This document shows positions 50,860 to 60,825 of a stretch of 64,000 nucleotides of DNA, piece by piece (within the stretch, counting starts at the first letter, position 1; every line of letters starts with the position of its first letter). The stretch is from Adiantum capillus-veneris (lineage: Eukaryota; Streptophyta; Polypodiopsida; Polypodiales; Pteridaceae). The DNA lies in assembly GCA_014529385.2 (NCBI GenBank), contig CM043970.1:41905279-41969278 (forward strand), read 5' to 3'. The position numbers and the translations under genes were made by a program. Under the pieces are notes generated by a model. That model made no database searches. It was not told the DNA's origin and saw only the letters and a list, made by a program, of their open reading frames with translations.

Positions 50860-51722
50860 GCATCCTACGCGTAGGATGTTTCAAGGACACTTCTAGGCAC
50901 AAACTCCAACATTTTTCATCATACACATTTTTTGAATGACGTTCACATGCTATCCACCAAGTCTCATCACATTTGGACCAAAATTGAACTCATATGCATG
51001 AAAAAACGCAAAGTTCGGGCATAGAGGCAATAATGGGCCATAGACCTACCAAATCTTGTCCAAATCACATGAAACTTGCACAACACATTCACCAACACAT
51101 CAACAACCAATCTGTGTGGTTAGAACCAAAAATTGGTAAAGTAGACATCCTACGCGTAGGATGTCTATTTGACTTTTTGTGGCCTACATAGGATGTTTGT
51201 TCATTCCAGATCCAATCACCTCATCATCAGGAGCTCATATATCAATTCTGAAGCCATTCTAATAATTTTTGACCCCCAACACCTTCAAGATACACTTTTG
51301 GAGCCCAAAAAACACCACACAGGCTCTTACAAGCATCAATCCTTGTCCAAATCCAAATCAAGAGCATGGCCATGTTCCATAAGCCAAGGACTACCCACTG
51401 AACAAATTTCATGTCATTTTGATAAAAAAGAAATCCTACGCGTAGGATGTCTCCAGCATAATTTAGGCCTTCTGTGCAAAGACTGACATCATGGGAGCCA
51501 AGACCAGGGTGGAATGAGCCCATAACCCATTTAGACCTCAATTGCTATCTATGATGGACTTTCTACCCAATTTGTGACCTAAAGCCTGAATCATCCCAAA
51601 AATCCACTTTTTGATATCCAAATCCAAATCCAGGTATGTAGCCATGTTCCATGAGCCATGCACTACCAGCATGCCAAGTATGAACCAATTTTGATGAAAA
51701 AGACATCCTATGCGTAGGATGT
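50860..51722 (+). repeat. element G leader palindrome array
   Basis: Palindromes of consensus ACATCCTACGCGTAGGATGT start at 50860, 51145, 51431 and 51703 (intervals 285, 286 and 272 bp). The copy at 51145 is perfect. A half-copy (cataggatgttt) is near 51186. Intervening sequence is a diverged repeat, e.g. 'caaatccaaatcaagagcatggccatgttccat' versus the matching phrase near 51625. Confidence 0.9.
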
Positions 51723-51889
51723 CTAAATGGAAAATTTTGACCAGATTTGCACTGTGAGCACATGCACAGCTTCACAAGTTCCTTTTAAGCTTTATTTTCA
51801 ATTTTCAAGTCATTTGTGTAGTTAAAACTCAGTTTCTCAGCTAATATGGAAAAAACGCTAACTTCGGACTACTGAGTGTAACAGGATCT

Positions 51890-54775
51890 ATGGTAGCCGC
51901 GAAGTCACCGGCAAAGAAGAAAAGAATGACCATCAAGGACTACCTAGAAGAAGTGGAGCCTTTCGTCATACCAGAAGGAACACTAAAGCCCACCAGCACA
52001 TGGATCCAAGAAGATCTGTTAGAGTCCAATGACCTAAAGATCTACCAAGGAGTGTTCAAAGACACTGAAGGAAATGTGATCGAGCTACCAATGCTGCCAT
52101 GAGAAGTCAATGAGTTCTTAAGAATCAAGATGGCCGGGTTCTTGGAGAAGATTGATCTCCACAACTACTTTGAAGCAATACCGGCAGGGGTGGACATAAA
52201 GAGAGTCTGGGAGTTTGTGACAACCATCAAAGAGGATGGAGTGACCAAAGTAGCAGATCTACAAGGCAGGCCAGAAATGGAAATAATCATCACTGAGTAG
52301 GTTGTAGTAGATGCACTAGACCTCTCCAACAAGGGGGATAGTGTAACGAAAAGAAGGGATGAGGTTAAGGTGTACAATGAGAAGAAAGGAAACTACACCT
52401 TTGAAGATATTTCCAACCCAAGAGTGGCAATCATGAGCTAGTTGTACAACCAATACTTCCACATGTGTAAGAAGAGGCCACAGAAGTACAGAATGCCGCC
52501 GGGTGCAATTGCCACTACATTCACTTGGGCAATGACGAAAGGCACCCCAAAGATAATCAATTATGCAGCGTATATACATGACAACCTAGTAAAGATGGGT
52601 AACAAGAAGCCAACATACATTGTGCCAAGAGAATTAATCACTAAGGTGATTTATGGGGCACTGCATGCAAAAGAAAGATGGCCTGACCCCCCGTCGTAGA
52701 ATGACTGGATGAGGCTAAAAGAAGACAAGGAGGATGAGCCACAAAGAGCACCAAGGGTTGCTACAAGACTGAAGAGACGTCTAGAGCCTATTCAAGAGGA
52801 GCAGCCAGAGCAAAAGAAAGGAAAGAAGGAATTTGCCCAAGTGCCTACAAAATAAACAAGGTCACAAAAAGCGGCAAGATTAGAGAGGCTGATGGAGAGC
52901 TTCAGAGCAGAGAGAGCCCTTAAAGGCGATCTGAGTGAACTCTGGAAGCCATCTCTAGAGTCAATGTCGGGATCATCCCGAAGAGTGCAAAGGGACAGAT
53001 TCGAGGATTACATCAAGAATTTTGAGATTCTTGATGCCACATCATATAATATACTGCATGTCCCTTTCACAGAGGAGGAAGTGGAGCAAATACGGCGGAA
53101 ACTGCTAGATGAGCAAGAGAGCCAAGAGAGGGAAAGAAAAACTAAAGAAGATAGATATTTAAAGGGCAAGCCTACATCTCTACCGGCCAGCCCTAAACCC
53201 AGCCCACCACCCTCACCACCTCCTAGCAACCCTCCACAAGAAGAGAAAGAGACTGAAGACAAGACAGAAGAACGGGAAGAGGCCAAGCAAGAGCAGAGCC
53301 AGGAGCCGGAGCCAAAAGAAGAGGCTAAGCCTCGAAGTGAGCAACAAGAGTCAGATGATTCTCATCACACATTTTTGGACCTGTTGCTACAGGATACATG
53401 AAGGAAGAAGCTTCCACACACGCATTCCACTTGGCGAGCACAGGGCCGAAATAACAAATGCAAGGCATCAGGCTAGTGGAATTAAAAGAAATTTCCACAG
53501 ATACAGTGGATCTGCAGCCGCCCTCCACTGACTGGGACATGGTGATGACGAAGCTAACCGGGTTGAGAGCGCAGTCCATGGCTTTGGAAAGCAAGATGGC
53601 AGCTCTCAAGGCTGCTGAAGTGAGGATCAAGATGGAAGTAGACACTCTACAAGGACAAAGCCAAAGGCAGAAAGAGAGGGAAGCTGCTCTACAGGCCAGC
53701 CTAGCAAGGGCATTACAAAGATGCCAGGCAATGGAGGAGGAAAACCAAGAAGTAGCAAAAAGAATGCAAGCAGTTGAAGAAGAATGTCAGCAGCTCAACA
53801 AATCACTGCTAGATGCCAAGAGGGACAGAGATAATCTGACCCTACAGCTGGCGGAAGAGTCTAAAGAAGTTGAAGCTATGAGAAACGCCAAAGAAAAGGC
53901 AGAAATAGATCAAGAAGACAGCCAGGATGAGGTCCTTGAGCTCAAGGACCAACTCAAGGTAGAAGATAAGACCATCCAGAGGCTGCGAGCATCACCTGCC
54001 AGAGTCAGAGCTACTAGCTCGACTCACACCACTACGGAGAGTCTACTCTATGAAGAACAGATGCAAGAACTTTAGAAGGAGCTGACTCTAGAGAAAAAGC
54101 AGAGATTGATGATGGCAGAAGGGTCTATCGTCATGAAAATGAGAATGGAAGAAGGCCAAAAAGCCCTGCAAGAGGAAGTAGAAAGTATGAAAAGAAAGAT
54201 CAAGGAGGCGGAGAGAATAAACGCTGAATTAAATGATCTCCTTGTGAATATGGGCGAAGAAGCGGAAACGGAAAAACAAAAACTCCTAAGGCAGATAGAG
54301 GAGTTGAAAGGACAGCAAGCAGGTGAGCAAGAGGGCACATGGCCAGCAACCAATGAGGGCATTGATTTAGTAAATGTGGCAGATCCGGTGGACACGACTA
54401 TGCAAGAGGAAATCCTAGAAGGATCCTCTCAAGAGCCATAGGACCTAACACAGGAAGAGGAAGAAAAGTTGTGTAAAGAAATCGAGGTGGAGATCAGAGA
54501 GATATCAAAGGAAGCCTTGGAGTGGGAGCAGAGGGTTTTCAAGTCTATGACCATCCAGAAGATCAACGCCAGCAACCTCAGGCGCGTGTGGCTTCAACCC
54601 TCTCTCCCATATCCATTGCTAAAATATGAAGCAGCCACCATCAATAAGCGGATCAGGGAAGAACCAACCATACCACTTTACAATGCAGACACCTCACAAC
54701 CAGAAGGGGTCAGGCTAATTGTTGATTCTCAGCCAAAATGGAGGAAGGCCTGGCTCACAAAGTACCCACAATACC
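51890..54775 (+). pseudogene. element G long ORF: gag-like N-terminus and 300-residue coiled coil
   Basis: One frame runs 51890-53401 with in-frame stops at 52100, 52298, 52439, 52697 and 52852. After a frameshift it runs 53458-54775 with stops at 54073 and 54439, in total roughly 950 codons. Part 1 (MTIKDYLEEVEPFVIPEGTL, RMPPGAIATTFTWAMTKGTP, RELITKVIYGALHAKERWPD) is globular and only vaguely like plant retroelement ORF1 proteins. Part 2 is Pro/Glu/Lys-rich (about 53160-53390). Part 3 is a long heptad-patterned coiled coil (MALESKMAALKAAEVRIKME onward to 54330). No zinc knuckle. Probably the structural protein of a non-autonomous element. Function inferred only. Confidence 0.6.
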
Positions 54776-55560
54776 TAATCAGCTATCACAGAGACAGTAT
54801 GCTTTGGACATGTTGTCAAAGTATGGTATGGCTGATTGTAAGCCAATTTCTATTCCCTTGGATGTGAATGCAAAGCTGAGTGTAGAGAAGGGTGATGTTG
54901 TTGAGGATGTCAACATGTACAGAAAGATTGTGGGTAGTCTAATCTACTTGACTATCACGACGCCAGACTTGAGCTACACAGTAGGCTTGGAGAGTCAGTT
55001 CATGCAACTTCCGAGGAAGCCACATTTGGATGGAGTACGACGCACACTTAGGTATGTGCAAGGTACTCTTGACTACGCATTGTTCTATGCAACAGATGCA
55101 CCATTAGCATTGTATGGGTATACAGACGCAGATTGGGCAGGTAGCATTGTTGATAGGAGATCTACGAGTGGCTTCATGTTCTCTTTTGGGAGTGTCGTTG
55201 TTACTTGGAGCAGCAAAACGTAGCCTACGGTTGCTTTATCGAGCATAGAGGCCGAGTACAGAGGTGCAGCAGTTGCGGCGTGTGAGGTAGCTTGGCTACG
55301 CACATTACTTGAGGACTTGGGAGTGCAGGTGGACCAGCAGATTTTCATGCATTGTGTTAACCTCAGCAGCATGCAGTTGGCTAGGAACCCAGTGTTCCAT
55401 GCCAGGACCAAACACATAGAGATCCATTACCACTATGTTCGAGAGCGAGTGTTGGCGGGCGACATCGACTTGGTCTACCACAAAAGGGCAGATAGCGGAT
55501 ATCTTTACCAAGGCCCTCGGAGCTGAGAAGCTTCAACGTTTCCGGACTATGCTTGGACTC
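54776..55560 (+). pseudogene. Ty1/copia pol 3' end: RT tail and RNase H
   Basis: Starts abruptly with the copia motif LSQRQYALDMLSKYGMADCK, then YRKIVGSLIYLTITTPDLSY, GYTDADWAGSIVDRRSTSGF and, after a TAG at 55221, ALSSIEAEYRGAAVAACEVA with the RNase H DED-type residues. The end motif ADIFTKAL is shifted out of frame by a short duplication near 55495. Most of pol is missing on the left. Copia RT/RNase H copies RNA to DNA. Inactive fragment. Confidence 0.92.
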
Positions 55561-55570
55561 TGTGACATGC

Positions 55571-55586
55571 AAAGATCGAGGGGGAG
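55571..55586 (+). promoter_or_regulatory. polypurine tract of the copia fragment
   Basis: aaagatcgagggggag directly before TGTTGAGATG. Confidence 0.85.
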
Positions 55587-55893
55587 TGTTGAGATGTCGA
55601 GCTCTACACCTTGAGCTCGCATCCACTACGGGTCTTGGCCGCTTACGGCATTTACTCACTGGCGCATTAGGTGACCGACACGGAGGATCTCTGCCAGTGA
55701 TTCTACAGCTGGACTACACTTATAGTGCCAGCCTAGTACGCTTCTAGCGAGTTCGCACTTAGTGACCGCATGTACATATGTGCTACTTTTCAGCTTTAGC
55801 ACTTAGTCATTTTGTACTCTCTTTTCTGTGAAGAAGAAGACGAAGCTTTCCATCTCTGTGTGCTTGGTGCTTGTCTTGTGTAGCTCTCTTGCA
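55587..55893 (+). repeat. Ty1/copia 3' LTR (about 307 bp)
   Basis: Starts TGTTGAGATGTCG after the PPT and ends most plausibly at CTCTTGCA. No second copy in the window, so the right border is inferred from the CA end. Confidence 0.7.
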
Positions 55894-55985
55894 TCCTTAT
55901 TCTTTACATATATGTATGCATGCTAGCTTCAGAATAAGGTATGAAGGTGCTATCTTCAGAATAAGGTAGGTGAATATGGAGCAAA

Positions 55986-56008
55986 TGAGAGAGAGAGAGA
56001 GAGAGAGA
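55986..56008 (+). repeat. (GA)n microsatellite
   Basis: About 11 GA units. Confidence 0.9.
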
Positions 56009-56570
56009 ACTCTTAAGCAAGAACTCTACAAACCTGGCATTTTTCTCCAAGCAAAGCCCAACATTTTTCAACAGCATCCCATCGCCAATGAGCCCCTCAG
56101 ATCAGTGTTTTGAAGCAAGCATATCAGCGTTTTTGGAAGCTAGCACATCATCAATTTTCAACCTGCATTGGTAGCATTTTCCAATCCCCTTTGGATAGCA
56201 TTTTGCAGCCATTAAACCAGAATTTTTCAGACCACATTAAGGACGTTTTCATCCCCCATTGGTCCAGCAGTTGGAGCCAAGATTAGCAGCAAATTCAGCA
56301 GTCTACACCATCGTTTTTTGCCAGACTGTAGCAGCGTTTTTCTTAGCCCTAAAGAAGCATTTTTTTATCAAGACATCAAGTACACACATCAACCCCAACT
56401 TGGTGCGACAGGGACCGATTCACAGTATTCAAATTTCAACCTTAGCCTCGTCATCGTCGTTCGCACCGTCGACTTCGACATAGCAACACTTAGACTCGCA
56501 TCATCAGTATCTTGCAGCTACAATGGGCAAGAGATCGATGGCTGAATGAATGGCTCACAAGACGCCTGTG

Positions 56571-56839
56571 TCACGACCGATGGTCCTGTAGGTAATCCAC
56601 AAAATATAAAGGAGAAGAGAGTGGGGAAGCCATCTCTTTGCCCTTAGAAGTCACGGTAGGGGCCGCAGTACACGAGGACGACAACAACGTGGGGCAAATG
56701 GCATTCCGCTTGTAATCAAGCCAATCCACAAATCGTACACCATAAGAAAAACCATGATCTTCATCTTCCAAACAGTAAAGTTGAAACCATTAAGCTTCTC
56801 CGAAGAAGAGAGGATAGGAAGTCCAGGACCAGTAGCCAT
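56571..56839 (-). pseudogene. Ty1/copia gag N-terminus (antisense), copy 1
   Basis: Minus-strand frame MATGPGLPILSSSEKLNGFN then FTVWKMKIMVFLMVYDLW, the conserved L-x-G-x-N-F-x-x-W-K motif at the start of copia gag proteins. A frameshift near 56690 and loss of the rest make it a fragment. The same fragment is at 61367-61555. Confidence 0.75.
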
Positions 56840-57677
56840 GTCTACAAAATATGAGGAGGCAAATCACCAAGAAAATCTCCAAGAAACTGTCCGCGTAAGG
56901 AAGGTAAAGCCGAGGTATAAAGTGGTCCAAAAGCAACCAAATCGAGACTGAGAGGGGTGAAAACACCATAGCAGAAAGATATGTCCACCAAGAATGCTAT
57001 ATACTGCAAATACGCATTGTTGTCCACATCATAAGGGACCGTACGAGGGCTGATAATTACTATGTGAAGGTATAAAAAAACGGCAGTCTACAAGTCACCG
57101 AAACTAGGTTGCACAATAGGTAGAAGATGGCTGAGAGTAAGGGCTGATTTTTGCATGTGTGCACAAAAAAACAGCACTTTGTAATGATGGAATAATGCTC
57201 GGAAAAAATGTCGTAGGAAGCCGATCAGATAGCCGAAATGGAGGCGCAAGACTGCCCCTTGGCGCCTCCATCATATATCTTACATCAGCATGGGTGCCTC
57301 CAGCTACATCAACCACACATCAGTTTTAGCGTTTCCAACCTCATCAAGGATAACATTTTCTGGTCTATTCTAGCGATGGCGTTTTTCCTATACACATGAG
57401 TCCACATCATCTACAGTTTGGCATTTTTAGCCTTGTTGCCTACATCAACATGGCGTTGATCCATCTACATCTAGGCATGGTGTTACTTGCCCCCATATCA
57501 TACATCTATATCTAGGCGTTTCTGTCCACATAAGCCAACATGATGTTTATAGCTATCTACGCCATCATATACATCATGCATCTTGGCATTTCAGCCATGT
57601 TGTCATGATACGATCAACGAGGAACAGGTTGCAGCAAATTTCTTTGATGCCTATGGCAAGCTAAGGCAATACATTAA

Positions 57678-58983
57678 CACTAGTTCTGTGATTGGACACT
57701 TAAGTGTCCTGAGACACTAAAGTGTCCTGTTTTCCTTTTAAGTTTTGGCAATTTATTTGTGAAGCTAGAAAGAAGGTTTTATACCCCACTTCTGCCATAG
57801 TTTGGTCATGAGGGAAAGAAAACACTCGATTTTTCTCCATGTCAAGATACAATCCGTATGGATAGAATTCTGGTAAGTTCTAAGTCATAAATTTTAGTAA
57901 AATTTCAAGCTCTTTTACCAAAAAATTTATTAAATTCTCATATCTTTTTTGTAGAGATGGCCCTTTTTATGTTTATAAAATCCAAGTGTTAGCACTTAGT
58001 GTTAAAAAACAATGGAATGCACTTGAAAGACAAGTTTCCAAGTCACACGCAAGTTATAGACATAATTTCATACTTGAGCACATGCCGAATTCGAGTATAA
58101 TTTTGGTCTTCCAAAGCTCCCCTCATGGAATTGGGGCTATTCTAGTGCAATTTGACAACTACAAATGACTTTATATGTTGAAACCAAGAAACTATGTATT
58201 TTTTGGGCTCCCTAACTCAATTAAATCTCGTTGCTTGAACTCTATCTTGAATTTTTTATCGTGGAAAAACTCTTGAAATTGTTGAGGTCTCCATAATAAC
58301 ATTAAAACCAAGGTTTTGGGCACCTCAATTGTGTATGTACCATGTACTTTGATACATTTAGTTTATCTACATAGAAAGTTTGATATTATTTGAGGTTTTG
58401 AATGCTTATGTCTCAAGAATGAAAATATCAAAGTTCTCTCTTATGCGGTTTTGAATATTTAAAATAATCCAATAATTGTTGCATACCAAAGCCCTTCTAT
58501 TTGCCACCTTGACTCCTAGATAGAAAGGGTAAGCAATGCATCACTTTCTAAAACTCACAAATACATCAAAAAAATATTTTTCTTTATATGCTTGAAATGG
58601 CTATATCAAACACATAGAACTTTCTGTTATTTTATATACTCCCAAATCAATTTTTTTGCACATGAAACTTTCAATTATCTATGGCAAAACTGTGGAAAAG
58701 ACACCTTAAATTTTCTACAAGGTCGCTTCATTTTTTCTTGAGCTTATAAAGTCAATCTCTTAAAACCATCAATCGCACTCTTACGAGGGTCAACTTGATG
58801 AGTATAGTTCTTGATCATAATAGATTTTAAAATGCAAGGTTATATTTTTAAAAGACCCTTTAGCTAACATATTTAAGAATAATGAGAGGGTTTTCTTAAA
58901 TAAACTGTCTAATGCAAGTAGCATTTAATTTAAATTTGTAAAAAAAGGACACTTACGTGTATTGTTTTGGTACCAAACTAGTG
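57678..58983 (+). mobile_element. 1.3-kb CACTA-like non-autonomous DNA transposon
   Basis: Begins CACTAGTTCTG and ends ..CCAAACTAGTG, so both ends read CACTAGT inward. It is flanked by TTAA on each side. The paralogous copy 2 has a single TTAA at this place (62374), giving a precise empty site. GGACACTTAAGTGTCC, a perfect palindrome, lies 16 bp inside the left end, and a related GGACACTTACGTGT lies near the right end. The interior is AT-rich with no transposase. Confidence 0.82.
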
Positions 58984-60175
58984 TTAAGGATATGTAGAAG
59001 GCATTGGACTTTGAGGATTGTGACACAGATGTTGTAAGCGATATGTTGAAGAATGCAGAGAAATGCTATAATCAGGTGTGTCGTGTCTGGTGATGCTTTC
59101 ACAAAGGCATAGACTATGCGATCAAAGAATTACTGGATTGTAAGGAAGATTAGAAGGAGGAGCTCTCCGCGCTCAGGAGACGATTGAAAAATGAGGAGAT
59201 GTCACCCACTGTACGCGAGAAGCTCATTCGCAAACAGGAAATGAGATTCAAGAGAACGAGACGGATTTTCTTGAAATGCTATACATAAACGGCAAGGCAG
59301 GAAGGTGGAGGTCGATGCTAAACGGAAAGCGCAAAGCAGTGGACAATCTTACAGCAGAGGTAGATGAGTACTACACTGGCGACTTGGAGGATGATGTCTC
59401 GGACACGGAGACAAAGTTGGATGATGACACAGGTGGGAATAATGGGGCAATCTTCAAGCGCCCTCTTTTGCCCTCGGTCACTACGTCGGAGACGAGGCTT
59501 GAGGTACATGATAAAGTGTAGCAAAATAGGGATGATAACGAGTTGGATGATAGAAAAGAGGATGCAGAGGTCGCCACTGAGGGGGTAACTGATTTCTCAT
59601 TGGGTATCACTCTGACCGACATAGATTCAGTCGCAACCAAGACTAAGGAGACTCATATCAGCACTCAAAAAATGATACAACAGCAAGATGAGCAGGATGT
59701 TTCTAAGAAGCAAGACTTCGGAGACATGCATGTAGCTATAGTGCAGCAGGAGATGTATGGATTATTTGCAGCAGAGCATCAAGTGAAATGCAAGTCGGGT
59801 GTAGAAAATTGGGAGCAGCTAAAACAAGATTGTATGGAGGACATAAACTTTATGCATAAGCAAAATGTATAGTCAAGGGAAAATATGCAGCAAATTGACA
59901 AGCAACACACAACATGAAATGCGCAGGAGTGTATGTAGCATGATGTCATTCATGCGGATGCAATTGTCTATCCGATTATGGAAATGACATGTGTACCTGG
60001 TTCTCTTTACGAGGACAAGAGACAACGGGTGTGGCTTGTCGCATGGCCACATGGACAGCCAAAGGTATTACAGGACATAAAGTTTTCTGATAAGTTCATG
60101 CAAGCACTGGGACTTGAGTGTATACTGGGAAATGCATTCGGGCATGTTCCCTTTTATAACATCAGCACACCTTGA
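58984..60175 (+). pseudogene. decayed ORF series after duplication copy 1
   Basis: Continues the frame of INEEQVAANFFDAYGKLRQY (57620) across the MITE: ALDFEDCDTDVVSDMLKNAE, a basic helical part ELSALRRRLKNEEMSPTVRE, then the ORFs 59276-59521 and 59543-59872 (DVSDTETKLDDDTGG, EQDVSKKQDFGDMHVAIVQQ) and 59978-60175 (WLVAWPHGQPKVLQDIKFSD). Several stops and frame changes. No domain recognised; composition suggests a former retroelement or host protein with acidic linkers. Confidence 0.4.
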
Positions 60176-60825
60176 TATGGCAGATTGCCTGGCAACATGG
60201 GAGGCCAGTGCACATGCAGCAAGAGAGCATTATATGAAAACATTTTCAGCCCTTGTATAGAGCTTGCTAGCTACATATAATGTTCAACAAATTGCATACC
60301 CAGCTAGGGTCTATGGAACCAACAAAAGACCTAGCGTTTTTGCAAGGAGACAGTTTTCAGCCCTAGCGTTCTTGTATCACCATAACACTTCAGCGTTTTG
60401 CAGATTCACTGCGACGGAACCCCAAGAAGAACCAGCGTTTGCAGTTTTTAGTAGTCAGATACCAGAGTAGAAGTCCCAAACCTTGCAGATCTCATCTTCC
60501 CACAGTAGATCCTCGCTTCACTATCAGATCCAGTGTAGTTTGCAGTTTCATCCCGGGAAATGCATATTTGAGCATCTTCGTTTTCAGCGCATTGTCATCG
60601 CATCATTGCCATCGACATTGTCACCAACATAGACTCAGAATTCAACAGATAAAGAATGCAGATTTCAACCATTAGCGTTTTTAGATTTTAGTCCATCTCA
60701 TCGTTGTTCTCATCTTCATCGACATCGTCGGTAAGTCCAAGCATTGTAGAGATGTGTGCAATCAATAGTAGACCATTCTCATGATAGAGAGTGGGGCCTT
60801 CGGAGGAGGGTTTGACAATAGCGTT
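60176..60825. other. non-coding stretch with recurring AGCGTTTT motif
   Basis: No gene. The string AGCGTTTT or a one-base variant recurs at about 60333, 60360, 60391, 60433, 60675 and 60820, continuing into the duplication copy. Confidence 0.45.

Larger units (their letters stand above)
49690..54775 (+). mobile_element. element G: leader with palindromes plus long coiled-coil ORF, no pol
   Basis: A C-type palindrome leader (palindromes 50860-51722) followed by a single long decayed ORF series (51890-54775). No protease, RT or integrase. The right end is cut by a Ty1/copia fragment at about 54775. The element boundaries are not defined by LTRs. Sharing the leader with C suggests a non-autonomous partner of a C-like element (inference). 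Confidence 0.6.
56108..59055 (+). repeat. direct duplication, copy 1 (interrupted by a MITE)
   Basis: 56108-57677 plus 58984-59055 match 60826-62450 over the whole length. Shared blocks are 'ttttgaagcaagcatat', the antisense copia gag start, the 'cttggcgcctccatcatat' segment and the ORF text INEEQVA.NFFDAYGKLRQY. The interruption at 57678-58983 is absent from copy 2. Confidence 0.85.

Noticed and set aside
53008-53286. Serine/glycine-rich minus-strand ORF
   Set aside because: Shadow of the Pro/Glu-rich linker of the element G ORF.
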